The position numbers were made by a program, and so were the translations under genes. The notes below the pieces were generated by a model. That model saw only the letters and a list, made by a program, of their open reading frames with translations, was not told the origin of the DNA and made no database searches. Below are positions 15,548 to 24,452 of a stretch of DNA of 32,498 nucleotides, one piece after another. How positions within the stretch are numbered: position 1 is the stretch's first letter; the number at the start of each line of letters is the position of its first letter. Location: the NCBI GenBank assembly GCA_022826195.1, contig JAJDVI010000005.1, forward strand, positions 1 through 32,498, read 5' to 3'. The stretch comes from Acidobacteriota bacterium (GTDB lineage: Bacteria > Acidobacteriota > Vicinamibacteria > Marinacidobacterales > Marinacidobacteraceae).

Positions 15548-18500
15548 CACGCGCGGCGTTTTTCCCGAACACGCAGTCGACGTGACCGTAGTTCGGGATG
15601 ACGTGCCGGGTGTACTGCTCGGCCCCGAACCGGCGTTTCAGGAGCCGGTACGTCTTGCGGGTGCTTCGCGGAAGATAGGTTCGGTTCCTGGCGCCGTGGA
15701 TGAAGCAGATGGGGAGATCGAGTCCCTCGAGTTGCGGCAGGTAGGCGTTCCGCCCTTCGGCGTCCACGACCTGCCGGCGTCGGGCGATCAGGCCCAACTG
15801 CGCGAGGGCAGCGACGTTCGCCTCGCCGAACATTTCGGGCAGCGCCTCGTCGAACGTCGCGTCGTTCAACTGGTCCCGCTCGTAGAGCGCGCCGTAGAGC
15901 GCCGTGATGCGATTGGCGACCGCGTTTTCGCTACTCGCCCGGCCGGAGAGCGGAAGCAGCCAGTAGAGCATGCGGTCCAGGACCCGGAGCCAGCGCGGAT
16001 CGCGTTTCGCGGAGGTGACGTCCACCGCGCGCAACCGCAGCAGGCCGAGGAACCAGGGAATATGCATGTACGCGAGCAGACGCTGCGGGAACCAGGGGAC
16101 GAACACATGCGGTCCGATCTGGCACATGACCGCCGACCGGACGCCCTGCAATCCGGAGAGCATCGCCATCGTGAACGTCGTGGCGCCGTAGCAGTGGGCG
16201 ACGACCTGAACGCCGGCCGCATTCGTCATCTCACGCACCTTCGCGATCGCCGGCGGGTAGTCGTAGCGCGCGATGTCGTCAGCGGTGTGCAGCTCGCCGG
16301 AGTGCGCGAGGTCGACGCTGGACCGATAGTCGAAGAGCCAGCAGTCGTAGCCGGCTTCGAAGAGATACTCCAGCAGGTTCGTTTCGATCGTGTCGATCGC
16401 GAACATGAGGCTGGAGACTCCGAGTCCCGGCGCCAGCAGAACCGGCCCCCGGTCGCCACCCCGGTATCGGGTGAGCCGCAATTGCTTCCCGTCCTCGGTC
16501 GTCACCGGAACCGCCTGGCCAACGCCGCAGCGCAGGGGACGCCGCTTGCGGGGCGGCGCCTCCTCGTCGAACCGGGCCGGCCGCGGGCCGACGCCGCCGT
16601 AGATCTTGAAGAGCGAACCGGCGAAGAAGCCGCCGAAGTCGGCCAGCGCCTTCGCCCGGGCCCTCGTTGAATCGGATCCGGTCGGCTGCATCGTCGTGAG
16701 CTGCCGGGCGAAGTCGGTCACCGCGATGCGCAGCACGCCGCGCAGCGGCTCGTCCGCCTCGTCCGCGTCGCGGCGGCGCAGCTCGATGTACAGCGTGGTC
16801 GTGTCGGGCCAGAGATCGAATCCGGGATCGTCCCGGATGACCTTGTGGCCCCGGAACTCGTAGTCCGCACCGTCCTCGGCAGTGAGCGTCGCCCGGTACT
16901 CCATGCGCTTAGCGGCGGGATCGTCGGGATCGGCGCTGAAGAGGTTGAATCGCCCGCCGGAGGCGATCAGGCGTTCCTTCGAAAGCGCCGGCGCGTCCAC
17001 CGACCCGAAGAGGTCGGCCTCGTGCGCCGGGTCGGCCAGCATCCGCTCCACGTCGTCCACCGAGATCGAGAAGACGAAAGCGAACGGGGACCCGGTCTTG
17101 CGTCCCGCCTCGGCGCCCTGCCAATAGTCCTCTCCCTCCCCGTAGAAACCCGCCATCCGCTCGGTGAAGCGGACGCCCGCCGTTCGCGGGGTCGTTGACG
17201 GCGCCGCCCGCCGCACCGGGGCGTCCGCCTTCGGCTGCACGTCGAAACTCCAGCCGCGGTCCTTCGCGATGTGGATCGCCGCGCGCTCGGCGACCGCCGA
17301 GATGGTGAGGAGCGGGTTCACTCCCACCGGGGAGGGAAGCGCCGCGCCGTCACACACGTAGAGGCCGTCGTGGACCGCCTCCGGATCGTCGGCGGAGCCG
17401 TCGAAGACGCGGCACTTGTGGTCCACGACCCCCGAGCCGCGCTCCGTCGCGATGTTGCAGCCGCCGAGCGGGTGGACGGTGATGAGGTTCTCGCCGAGCA
17501 GGCGGCGGGAGATGGGGTTCTCGACCCAGGTCGCTCCGAGCGCCCGCGCCAGTTCCTCTCCCCGGCTCGCGATGTCCCGGAAGACCTGCTGGCGCGCGAC
17601 TCCCGGCCAGTGGACCCGCGGGCGGCCGTGGTCGTCCAGCCGGATCTCGCCGGCCCCGTCGTCGTGCGCCATCGTGAGCAGCACCTGGGTGTGGTGGACC
17701 GCCCCCTCGTAGGATCCCTGGATCAGGCTCTCGATCCGGTCCCTGTGCTCGCTCAACCAGTCGGTCACGCCGCCGCCGTTTCTCCCGGACGCGGATGCCG
17801 CCGCCTTGAACGCGATCGGCATCAGCGGCGCCAGGGGACTCGGGATCGCCCCCTCCTGGATGATCATGCCGTCGCGGAAGGTCTCGGTGTTCCGGAGGTC
17901 CACCGCACCCGTGATGGTGGGTCCGGGAGGGGCCACGTCCAGATCCTGCTGGCCGATGCCGACGCTGCCGACGGGCAGGTTGCCGTTGTAAGTGAAGCCC
18001 AGGACGTCGCCGTTTCCGGTGAACCCCTTGCCCAGTCTCCCTGACAGCGGCAGGCCCCGGTCCCGCGACCGCAGCAGGATGCCGGTGGAGCCCAGGCTGC
18101 CGGCGCCCAGCACCACGACCGAGGCCGTGACGAACAGCGGCGCCTCGTCGAACCGGCCGCGGGCGAAGCCGACGGGGTGGTAGTAGATGCGCCACCCGCC
18201 GTTCGGCGTGCGTTCCAGATGCGAGACGCTCGCCCGGGTGAACACCTCCGCGCCGTGGTTCACCGCGTCGGGCAGCCAGTTCATCATCGTCGTCTTCTTT
18301 GCGCCGATGTTGCAGCCGGAACAGCAGTCGCCGCAGAAGGTGCAGGCCTCGAGCGCGACGCCGGCGGCATTTGTCCCCGCCTCGAACGCCACGTTGATCG
18401 GGACCGTGGAGTAGGGAGCCTTCATGGCGTTCGCCGCCGCGCGCAACGCCTCCGCCTTCGCCACCGGCCGGTCCGCGGGCAGCGTCTGCGGCTCCAGCAT

Positions 18501-18920
18501 GGCGAGGGCTCGCTCGTAGCCGAGCTCGAATGCCGGGTCCCGCGTCAGTGCCTCCGGCCAGGCGGGATCGCGCAGTACGCGGTCGTCGGCCTTCAGGGCC
18601 ACGTTGGCATTGATCAGCGAGGTGCCGCCGAGACCGCAGCCTACGAGGACGTGCAGGTCGTCGTTCAGCGATAGATCGAAGAGCCCGGTGGGCGGTCCCG
18701 TGCGCAGCAGGGAGGAGTTGAGCTGCAGTTCGCCCTGCGCGTCGAAGATCGTGCGCGGGAACTCCCCCGTGGAGATCTCGCGGCCCCGTTCGAGAACGCA
18801 GACACGCTTCCCGCAACGTGCGATGCGCGAGGCAGCCACCGAGCCTCCGTAGCCAGAGCCGATGACGACGGCGTCGTACGTGGAGCGCACCCGCGAGAGC
18901 GGCAGTGAAAGACGGTCCAT
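15507..18920 (-). CDS. GMC-family oxidoreductase fused to alpha/beta hydrolase (cholesterol-oxidase-like fusion)
   Basis: 1137 residues from ATG 18920, chosen for a GAGGAG ribosome site nine bases upstream; a longer frame from 18983 lacks one. The FAD-binding motif G-S-G-Y-G-G is at residues 21-26. A Cys-rich motif C-T-F-C-G-D-C-C-S-G-C-N-I-G-A-K begins at Cys193. The GMC C-terminal block has H-P-L-G-G-C and V-N-P-L-L-T-I-S. From about 580 comes a beta-rich region, and from about 800 an alpha/beta hydrolase with A-H-C-Y-G (Cys910). Such GMC-hydrolase fusions are known as long cholesterol-oxidase-like proteins. It probably oxidises an alcohol while the hydrolase half acts on an acyl group; the substrate is unknown. 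It is first in the operon with the hydrolase paralog and the PKS. Confidence 0.88.
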   Translation of the reverse strand: MDRLSLPLSRVRSTYDAVVIGSGYGGSVAASRIARCGKRVCVLERGREISTGEFPRTIFDAQGELQLNSSLLRTGPPTGLFDLSLNDDLHVLVGCGLGGTSLINANVALKADDRVLRDPAWPEALTRDPAFELGYERALAMLEPQTLPADRPVAKAEALRAAANAMKAPYSTVPINVAFEAGTNAAGVALEACTFCGDCCSGCNIGAKKTTMMNWLPDAVNHGAEVFTRASVSHLERTPNGGWRIYYHPVGFARGRFDEAPLFVTASVVVLGAGSLGSTGILLRSRDRGLPLSGRLGKGFTGNGDVLGFTYNGNLPVGSVGIGQQDLDVAPPGPTITGAVDLRNTETFRDGMIIQEGAIPSPLAPLMPIAFKAAASASGRNGGGVTDWLSEHRDRIESLIQGSYEGAVHHTQVLLTMAHDDGAGEIRLDDHGRPRVHWPGVARQQVFRDIASRGEELARALGATWVENPISRRLLGENLITVHPLGGCNIATERGSGVVDHKCRVFDGSADDPEAVHDGLYVCDGAALPSPVGVNPLLTISAVAERAAIHIAKDRGWSFDVQPKADAPVRRAAPSTTPRTAGVRFTERMAGFYGEGEDYWQGAEAGRKTGSPFAFVFSISVDDVERMLADPAHEADLFGSVDAPALSKERLIASGGRFNLFSADPDDPAAKRMEYRATLTAEDGADYEFRGHKVIRDDPGFDLWPDTTTLYIELRRRDADEADEPLRGVLRIAVTDFARQLTTMQPTGSDSTRARAKALADFGGFFAGSLFKIYGGVGPRPARFDEEAPPRKRRPLRCGVGQAVPVTTEDGKQLRLTRYRGGDRGPVLLAPGLGVSSLMFAIDTIETNLLEYLFEAGYDCWLFDYRSSVDLAHSGELHTADDIARYDYPPAIAKVREMTNAAGVQVVAHCYGATTFTMAMLSGLQGVRSAVMCQIGPHVFVPWFPQRLLAYMHIPWFLGLLRLRAVDVTSAKRDPRWLRVLDRMLYWLLPLSGRASSENAVANRITALYGALYERDQLNDATFDEALPEMFGEANVAALAQLGLIARRRQVVDAEGRNAYLPQLEGLDLPICFIHGARNRTYLPRSTRKTYRLLKRRFGAEQYTRHVIPNYGHVDCVFGKNAARDVFPHIRSHLDRT

Positions 18921-18929
18921 GCTCCCGTT

Positions 18930-18935
18930 CTCCTC
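18930..18935 (-). promoter_or_regulatory. Ribosome binding site that sets the GMC start
   Basis: GAGGAG on the minus strand, nine bases before ATG 18920. It rules against the longer reading frame from 18983. Confidence 0.75.
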
Positions 18936-19003
18936 AGCAAGTGTTCGAGTGCGGCTTTCGGACACCCCGTGGGGGGACGGCACAGACTCGAAGCGAATAG
19001 CAA

Positions 19004-19035
19004 GGAACCCCGGGGCCGGATGGCCCCGGGGTTCC
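19004..19035 (-). terminator. Strong hairpin between type-A lipoprotein LA2 and the PKS operon
   Basis: A perfect 14-bp stem GGAACCCCGGGGCC / GGCCCCGGGGTTCC with a 4-base loop lies 48 bases beyond the lipoprotein stop. The T-tract is weak on both strands. It would insulate the same-strand PKS operon from the lipoprotein transcript. Confidence 0.7.
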
Positions 19036-19082
19036 CGTTTGTCAACGAGAAACCCGCTATGAGGTCTTCGTTGGAAGTTGCT

Positions 19083-21566
19083 CTAGTTCATCTCTACCGT
19101 GCAGGAAACGAAGTCACTCGCCTGAGCCTCGCCGATGTTCCCCATGGCTGTGGAAACGCCACTCCCCGGCACGAGGTCCGTCTTCTGCGCCTGATGCGGC
19201 GTCATCCCGCCACTGGCGTCCCAGTCGCACGTGAGCGTGAACGACCGTTCCACCGAGCAGCCGAGTCCCATGTCGTCCTTGAAGGTCACCGAGGTCTCGA
19301 TCTCCACGCCTTCAGCGTCGCACAGGCTGCCGCCGGTCCGAAGGGAGACGATGTCATATCGACCAGCGGCCGCGCCCGTGAACAATGGGTTGGCTGCTGT
19401 CGATTCAACGGCGCCGGCTCCCGGGTCGCTGCCATCCGCCAGGTATCGCCGGGTGCTGCCCGAACCGTTTTCTCCACCGTCCTCCGCGCTGCACGCCCGT
19501 GCGTCTGCACTGCCGTTGTAGGTTCCGATCGCGAAGTTGTCGGGCACGTTGTCTCCGCCGAACGGACCGGTGTAGGAACCATGTCCTTCGGTGAGTTCGT
19601 CCTCCGAATCGCCGTCGACCACTTCGCTTGCCTGGGTCCTCGTCGCCGCGTCCACCTTGCCGAGGTCGCCATACATCGGGGCACCCTTGCTGTCGCGGAT
19701 GGGAACCCAGACGTTGGCGTAGTCATCCGCAGTGCCGGCGGTGCCATCCGCGCCGTCCTGGGCCATGCCGTTGAGACGGCCGGAATCGTTGAAGGTATAC
19801 GCGTTGCTTCCGTCCGAAGTCTTAACGGCCGCAGACAGCGGAGTCCCAGTCCGACTGGTGTCGTAAAGATCCAGGTCGTCATACCTTGCCGCGGTCGTGT
19901 CGTCGTTATACCTGAGATGCTTCCACCGCGTCGGATCGATCGGCAGCTTCAGGTCGAATCCCTGCAGTTTGGCTTGGTTTGTCGCATTGACATTGGTCTG
20001 TGCAGGCGTCGTGGGAAGGGGATCGCCAACCGAAACCACGGGGATCGCCATGACGGTCCCCTCGTCGATGAGGGCCACCTCGTCTTCGAGCAGCTCACAC
20101 ACGTCAACCTGGTCGCTGGCCATGAACGTCGTGCCGGAGCACCTCGCCGCTGCACCCCTCGGAATCTGGGGCCACGTGTTCCGGCTCCAGCTCAAGCCGG
20201 CGCTCGGAGTGATCGTGACGCTGTAGTCACGGTAGTAGGCGTATCCGGACGTCGAAAGGACGCGCGAGCACTCCTCGGGCTTGTCGAGCGCCGAAGGTCC
20301 CTCCATGGTGTAGAGAGCATGCATGACATCCTCGCAGCCGGCGATATCGACCACGACGTTCCCGGCGGCATCCTCGATGTTGGTGTTGTCCGTGGTGCTG
20401 GGCGTGGAGGTGTCGGGAATCCCGCGCTTCAGCGCCTTCAGCGAAGAAGTCTTGCTTCCGCTGAAGCCGGTCTTCGAGAAGGACCCGAAGTCGTGAGTCG
20501 TCCGGAAGCCCGCGTTGGCGGTGTACGCGATGCCGAGGTCGATGCCCTTGTTGTAGTTGTCACCGGTCGTGCCGTCGCCGTTGCGGTCGTCGCCACCCTG
20601 CGGATCCACGATGCCGGCGACAAACTGCACGTCGGCTTCGAAGGTCGTGCAGACCGTCGAGTTCTCGACGGAGATCTCGGGAGCGTCCATGCCTTCCACG
20701 CACTCGAACGGGCCGCAGGTCACATAGGCGACGTCACCCGTCGGCTCCTCCTCCTGGTTGGCGCCGAGCGTCACCCGCATGATCTTGAACTGGGCGCCGT
20801 CGGTCACCACCATGCTCTGGAGAGCTTCCCAGTTCACGTAGGTGAACGGCATGTTCTCGCCCTCGTGCACCTTTACCGGGTTCGCGCCCTCCGCGAAGTT
20901 CATCGGCACGATCACGGCCGTGGCGTTCGACATGACCATCATGTCGGGGTTCACCATCGCCGTCGCCGTCGCCATGTTCCGGCTGTCGTCCGGACACATC
21001 GGGCTGCCCGCGTTGCGCTCACACATCAGATCCAGGGTGTCGTCGTTCGGATCGGGCGGCGTGAAGGTCACCATGACGGCTGCCGGCGGCGGTGGCGGTG
21101 GCACAACGATCATGTCCGTCCTGCCCGTCACGTGGGTCGACCAGTCGCTCAGCGCCAATCCTTCGAGAGAACCCGTGGCCACCGCGGCGGCCAGCGCCTC
21201 GGGCGTCCCCGTTCCGGCGCGTACCCGCAGATAGACGTTGGTCGCGGGAGGAACCGGAGTCGCCGTGAAGTGCGTCTCCAGAGTGAGCCCGATCTGGTCG
21301 GTGTCGTCGAACATCTCGTCCAGGCTCACCTGCACCGCATAGCCGGCAGCGCCCTCAACCGCGTTCCAGTGCCAGGTGATCGAATCCACGGTCACCTCGT
21401 CGACATGGAGACCGGTAGGCGTGGCGGGAGCCTCCGGTGCGGGCGGCTCCGGCTCAGGCTCCGGCTCAGGAGCCGGCGGCGGAGGAGGCGGAGGCGCCGG
21501 GGCCGGCGTCGTCGCCGTATCGTCGTCTCCGCAACCCATGAGCACGAGACCGGCGCCCAGGGTCAC
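19083..21566 (-). CDS. Type-A Fn3 lipoprotein (LA2), one Fn3 domain plus large variable C-terminus
   Basis: 827 residues from GTG 21566. Lipobox is L-M-G-C with Cys12, then D-D-D, a proline-rich linker, and one Fn3-like domain at about 46-150 with W-H-W-N-A-V-E-G and Y-L-R-V-R. The following ~670 residues are acidic, Cys-containing and unlike the type-B proteins; I recognise no family. The signal peptide from GTG is only 11 residues and has no basic residue. In-frame upstream codons (V-R-T-L-L-L-L) would complete a normal signal but start at GTT, with a TGA three codons before; the first copy shows the same layout. Probably outer-membrane-anchored and exposed. Divergent from IntA2. Confidence 0.85.
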   Translation of the reverse strand: MTLGAGLVLMGCGDDDTATTPAPAPPPPPPPAPEPEPEPEPPAPEAPATPTGLHVDEVTVDSITWHWNAVEGAAGYAVQVSLDEMFDDTDQIGLTLETHFTATPVPPATNVYLRVRAGTGTPEALAAAVATGSLEGLALSDWSTHVTGRTDMIVVPPPPPPAAVMVTFTPPDPNDDTLDLMCERNAGSPMCPDDSRNMATATAMVNPDMMVMSNATAVIVPMNFAEGANPVKVHEGENMPFTYVNWEALQSMVVTDGAQFKIMRVTLGANQEEEPTGDVAYVTCGPFECVEGMDAPEISVENSTVCTTFEADVQFVAGIVDPQGGDDRNGDGTTGDNYNKGIDLGIAYTANAGFRTTHDFGSFSKTGFSGSKTSSLKALKRGIPDTSTPSTTDNTNIEDAAGNVVVDIAGCEDVMHALYTMEGPSALDKPEECSRVLSTSGYAYYRDYSVTITPSAGLSWSRNTWPQIPRGAAARCSGTTFMASDQVDVCELLEDEVALIDEGTVMAIPVVSVGDPLPTTPAQTNVNATNQAKLQGFDLKLPIDPTRWKHLRYNDDTTAARYDDLDLYDTSRTGTPLSAAVKTSDGSNAYTFNDSGRLNGMAQDGADGTAGTADDYANVWVPIRDSKGAPMYGDLGKVDAATRTQASEVVDGDSEDELTEGHGSYTGPFGGDNVPDNFAIGTYNGSADARACSAEDGGENGSGSTRRYLADGSDPGAGAVESTAANPLFTGAAAGRYDIVSLRTGGSLCDAEGVEIETSVTFKDDMGLGCSVERSFTLTCDWDASGGMTPHQAQKTDLVPGSGVSTAMGNIGEAQASDFVSCTVEMN

Positions 21567-22981
21567 GGTAAGAAGGAGAAGTGTCCGAACCCCCGTTCAG
21601 GGGGCAAAAAAGCCCGTTTGACACCCAAAAACGGGGTATAGTTGCGGTTCTCCCTCGTCCGCCGTACTACGGTGACCGGATGTTCCTAGGGAGCGTGTTG
21701 GAGTCCACTGAGTGGAATGACTATCAACACTTTAGAGTGCTCAGGAGTGCCAGCGCGTTCCTGCTGAAGCCCGCGAATGCACCGGTCTAAAGTGATACAT
21801 AGATGGCCCGTGTTACCCTCCGTACTCCATGAGGCGCCGACCCTACCGGCTCTCCGCCCGGTTCGTCGCAACCGTCAAGCAGCCGGGCCGCTACGGCGAC
21901 GGCCGCGGCTCCGGCGGACTGTCGCTGCTGGTCCGGAGGACCACGGGCGGGGACCTGTCCAAATCCTGGGCACAGCGCATCATCGTGGACGGACGAGCGC
22001 GCAACCTCGGGCTTGGAACCTGGCCCCACGTCAGCCTTGCCCAGGCCCGAGAGAAGTGCGTTCTGAACCGGGTGGCCCGCCGCCGCGGCGATCTGATCCT
22101 GCCCGGCCGCAAGCGGACCGTTCCCACCTTCGGTGAAGCTCTCGACCGCGTGATCGCGATCCACGCGGCCGGTTGGACGGACGACGGCAGGTCGGAGAAG
22201 CAGTGGCGGGCGAGCCTCCGGGACTACGCCATGTGGAGGCTCGGAGAGTTGCCGGTGAACCGGATCGGGACGGCGGACGTGATGGCGGTCCTGCTGCCGA
22301 TCTGGGGGGAGAAGCGGGAAACGGCGCGGCGGGTGCGGCAGCGGATCTCGGCGGTGATGCGCTGGGCGGTGGCGCAGGGGTACCGGGAGGACAACCCGGC
22401 CGGGGAGGCCATCGGGGCGGCGCTCCCGAAGACGGGGGTCCGGACCCGGCATCAGCCGGCGCTGCCGTATCGGGAGGTCCGGGGAGCGATGGAGAGGGTT
22501 CGGGCGTCGAGGGCCTATCCCACGACGGTGCTGGCGTTCGAGTTCCTGGTGCTGACGGCGTGCCGTAGCGGTGAGGTTCGTGGCGCGCGGTGGGAGGAGA
22601 TGGACCTCGAGGCGCGGGAGTGGCGGATCCCGGGGGAGCGGATGAAGGCGAACCGGGAGCACCGGGTTCCGTTGTCCACGGGGGCGCTGTCGGTGCTGCG
22701 GGAGGCGCGGAGCGTTGTGGAGGGTTCGGAGCTGGTGTTCCCGTCAGTGCGGGGCCGTCGCCTATCCGACGCGACGATCTCGAAGATGCTGCGGGAACTC
22801 GGGATAGGGGCGGTGCCGCACGGCTTCCGGTCGAGCTTCCGTGACTGGGCGGCGGAATGTTCCGACGCCCCCCGCGAGGTGTGCGAGCTGGCGCTGGCTC
22901 ATGTGAACTCGGACCGGGTGGAGGCCGCCTACCGGCGGACGGACTTGTTCGAGCGGCGGCGGGAACTCATGGAAGAGTGGG
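21436..22981. repeat. Repeat block A, copy 2
   Basis: Direct repeat of 1-1540 at an offset of 21,439 bases for the integrase. Together with copy 1 it flanks the PKS operon in direct orientation, so homologous recombination between the copies would delete or amplify the operon. Confidence 0.9.
21567..21828. promoter_or_regulatory. Divergent intergenic region A, copy 2
   Basis: Retains CCGTA-C-TACGG (21662-21672) and extends the third palindrome to TCCACT-G-AGTGGA (21704-21716). The TTGACA/TATAGT pair with a 13-base gap is unchanged. The GTTCCC palindrome of copy 1 is degenerate here (GTTCCT-A-GGGAGC). Conservation of non-coding DNA argues for a working regulatory or recombination region. Confidence 0.5.
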
Positions 22982-23004
22982 CGGCGTTTCTGGGAAACTC
23001 CTGA
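21829..23004 (+). CDS. Tyrosine recombinase, P4-type integrase (IntA2)
   Basis: 391 residues, catalytic residues as in IntA1 (R246, K273, H331, R334, H358, Y368). Similarity to IntA1 ends at residue 385; the last six residues (ending F-L-G-N-S) come from different DNA, so the cargo junction falls inside the gene's 3' end. It points toward a 3.7 kb cargo and IntB2 on the far side. A deleted third copy of this gene lies within that cargo at 25403-25590. Confidence 0.95.
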   Translation: MRRRPYRLSARFVATVKQPGRYGDGRGSGGLSLLVRRTTGGDLSKSWAQRIIVDGRARNLGLGTWPHVSLAQAREKCVLNRVARRRGDLILPGRKRTVPTFGEALDRVIAIHAAGWTDDGRSEKQWRASLRDYAMWRLGELPVNRIGTADVMAVLLPIWGEKRETARRVRQRISAVMRWAVAQGYREDNPAGEAIGAALPKTGVRTRHQPALPYREVRGAMERVRASRAYPTTVLAFEFLVLTACRSGEVRGARWEEMDLEAREWRIPGERMKANREHRVPLSTGALSVLREARSVVEGSELVFPSVRGRRLSDATISKMLRELGIGAVPHGFRSSFRDWAAECSDAPREVCELALAHVNSDRVEAAYRRTDLFERRRELMEEWAAFLGNS

Positions 23005-23081
23005 GCGCGAATGCTGGCCAACGCCACAATCCGAAGACGGTCGCTGGCGGGTTTTGCTATCCTGAGGGCCGCAGGGACAGC

Positions 23082-23327
23082 ATGAGCAACGGAAACGGCT
23101 GGCGGAACCTCTGGGCCGGACTCATGGTGGCGCTGATGGTTGTGCTCGTCGGGGCAGTCATCCAACTGCATGTCACGGTGGCTGATTTCCGCGTCCAGAT
23201 GGAGCATCGATTCGGAGAACAGGACGTATCAATCGAGCGTCGATTCGGAGAGGTGAACGAGCGTCTCGCTCGGATCGAAGCCTTGATCCAACGCCTCGAC
23301 CCGGACCACTCACAACTGGCTGATTGA
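23082..23327 (+). CDS. Small membrane-anchored coiled-coil protein
   Basis: 81 residues from ATG 23082, with AGGGA a few bases upstream. One transmembrane helix at about residues 10-31 (L-M-V-A-L-M-V-V-L-V-G), then a charged helical segment with repeated R-F-G-E and E-R-L-A-R-I-E heptads. The longer upstream frame overlaps IntA2 antiparallel shadows and lacks support. First gene of the second cargo. This single-TM plus coiled-coil plan is common in small accessory and holin-like or sensor proteins; no function assigned. Confidence 0.7.
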   Translation: MSNGNGWRNLWAGLMVALMVVLVGAVIQLHVTVADFRVQMEHRFGEQDVSIERRFGEVNERLARIEALIQRLDPDHSQLAD

Positions 23328-23489
23328 ACCCCTCCAGCCAAGCGGCTCCACGGCATGGCGGATTCAATCGGCACCGTAACCTCATGCGGTCGAACGATGC
23401 CTCTTCCGACGCTCGGTGGAAATAGCCGGTCGGGTTCTCGCAGCGACTCCGGCGCATAGGGGCGGTCCTGGCGCTTCTCTCGGAGGATG

Positions 23490-23648
23490 ATGCCGCTGCC
23501 GGAGTGGGTCTGGATTCTCATTGTCGGCGCCGCGGTCCTAGTCGTGGAGATCGTCGGACACGTGTTCCGGTACCAGCGGACTCGGCACGTTTCGCTGGCG
23601 CTAGTGGTGGTGGGTGCCGTGGCGCTCCGAGTATGTTCTTGGCCCTGA
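23490..23648 (+). CDS. Possible tiny membrane protein
   Basis: 52 residues from ATG 23490 (a second ATG sits at 23487), with GGAGG directly before. The sequence is two hydrophobic segments (W-V-W-I-L-I-V-G-A-A-V-L-V-V and L-A-L-V-V-V-G-A-V-A-L) around a basic loop. A +1 shift near the end would add a further hydrophobic run ending at about 23670, so it may be a frameshifted remnant. The rest of 23328-23855 holds no gene that I can support. Confidence 0.4.
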   Translation: MPLPEWVWILIVGAAVLVVEIVGHVFRYQRTRHVSLALVVVGAVALRVCSWP

Positions 23649-23855
23649 TCCTGACTCAGTGGACAGGCTGACGAGTTGGCGGTCCGAACGGCTTTCGACG
23701 TAGAGCGGCGCTATGGCTCGAACTGCCAGGAGCGCCGGCCCACGCGAACCTATGGAGGAATGGGTACCGGTAAGTTTTCAGCGCAGGCGCGGGTTCCGCC
23801 GGTCCCACCGCCAGCGGTGGATGGGCCAGCAGCCGTCTAGCGATCCACTGGCCGA

Positions 23856-24344
23856 TCAACCGGCGCTATCGGGCCGATCTTCAGGTCCAGAGAAATCGCC
23901 GGCGCGGAGCAGCTCGACTCGCAACACCACCCGGAGCACGTTCAGAATGTTCGCCCTCTTGAGGCCGTGCTCATACGCGCTCGCCGCAACCCGGTCCTGC
24001 CACTCGTCCCCTAGTTTCTCCTTCACGTAGCTCTCTGCGAACTCATCTACTTCAAAGGCCCTGTTGCCTTTGATCTGCGGCAAGAGGGACGGCGCGATTT
24101 CGGCTGCCCACTTCTCAGCTCCCAACTCCCGGGCAATCTGCTCCCCCAGGTCCGTCAAGATCATCGGGCTGTCGCTGATGACCGTAGCAAGCCCTAGGTG
24201 CTGCAAGATCGTCTTCACAGATCCCCTTAGAAAACCTAGGTCCGTGTCCACCCTGCTCGTCCAGCGAGCGGCGGCCCATAGCACTCCCAAGGCGGCGATC
24301 ACCGCGATGAGTGCGGACGGAGTCAGCCATTCATTGCCATTCAT
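23856..24344 (-). CDS. Membrane-anchored hypothetical protein
   Basis: 162 residues from ATG 24344, after a G-rich stretch (GGGGGG, then TAGGCA). One N-terminal transmembrane helix at about 9-27 (L-I-A-V-I-A-A-L-G-V-L-W), then a soluble helical region with D-L-G-E-Q-I-A-R-E-L-G and a basic segment H-G-L-K-R-A-N-I-L-N-V-L-R. Codon use is less GC-biased than the integrases, which fits accessory origin. I recognise no family. Confidence 0.65.
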   Translation of the reverse strand: MNGNEWLTPSALIAVIAALGVLWAAARWTSRVDTDLGFLRGSVKTILQHLGLATVISDSPMILTDLGEQIARELGAEKWAAEIAPSLLPQIKGNRAFEVDEFAESYVKEKLGDEWQDRVAASAYEHGLKRANILNVLRVVLRVELLRAGDFSGPEDRPDSAG

Positions 24345-24387
24345 TGCCTACCCCCCAGTGCTGGAAATTCGAGCCCGCGATGATACC

Positions 24388-24410
24388 AACGCAGCGCGGC
24401 GCGCTGCGTT
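24388..24410. repeat. Perfect inverted repeat
   Basis: AACGCAGCGC-GGC-GCGCTGCGTT, 10-bp arms and a 3-base loop, in the gap between the membrane protein start and the decayed gene. No T-tract on either strand; may be a terminator or a protein site. Confidence 0.5.
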
Positions 24411-24452
24411 CCCCACATCTCTGGACAGCCACGCCTGAAGGGTAGCAGAGCC

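Noticed and set aside
18969..21641. 890-residue open frame on the plus strand
   Set aside because: Antisense to the type-A lipoprotein; Arg/His-rich product typical of GC-rich shadow frames.
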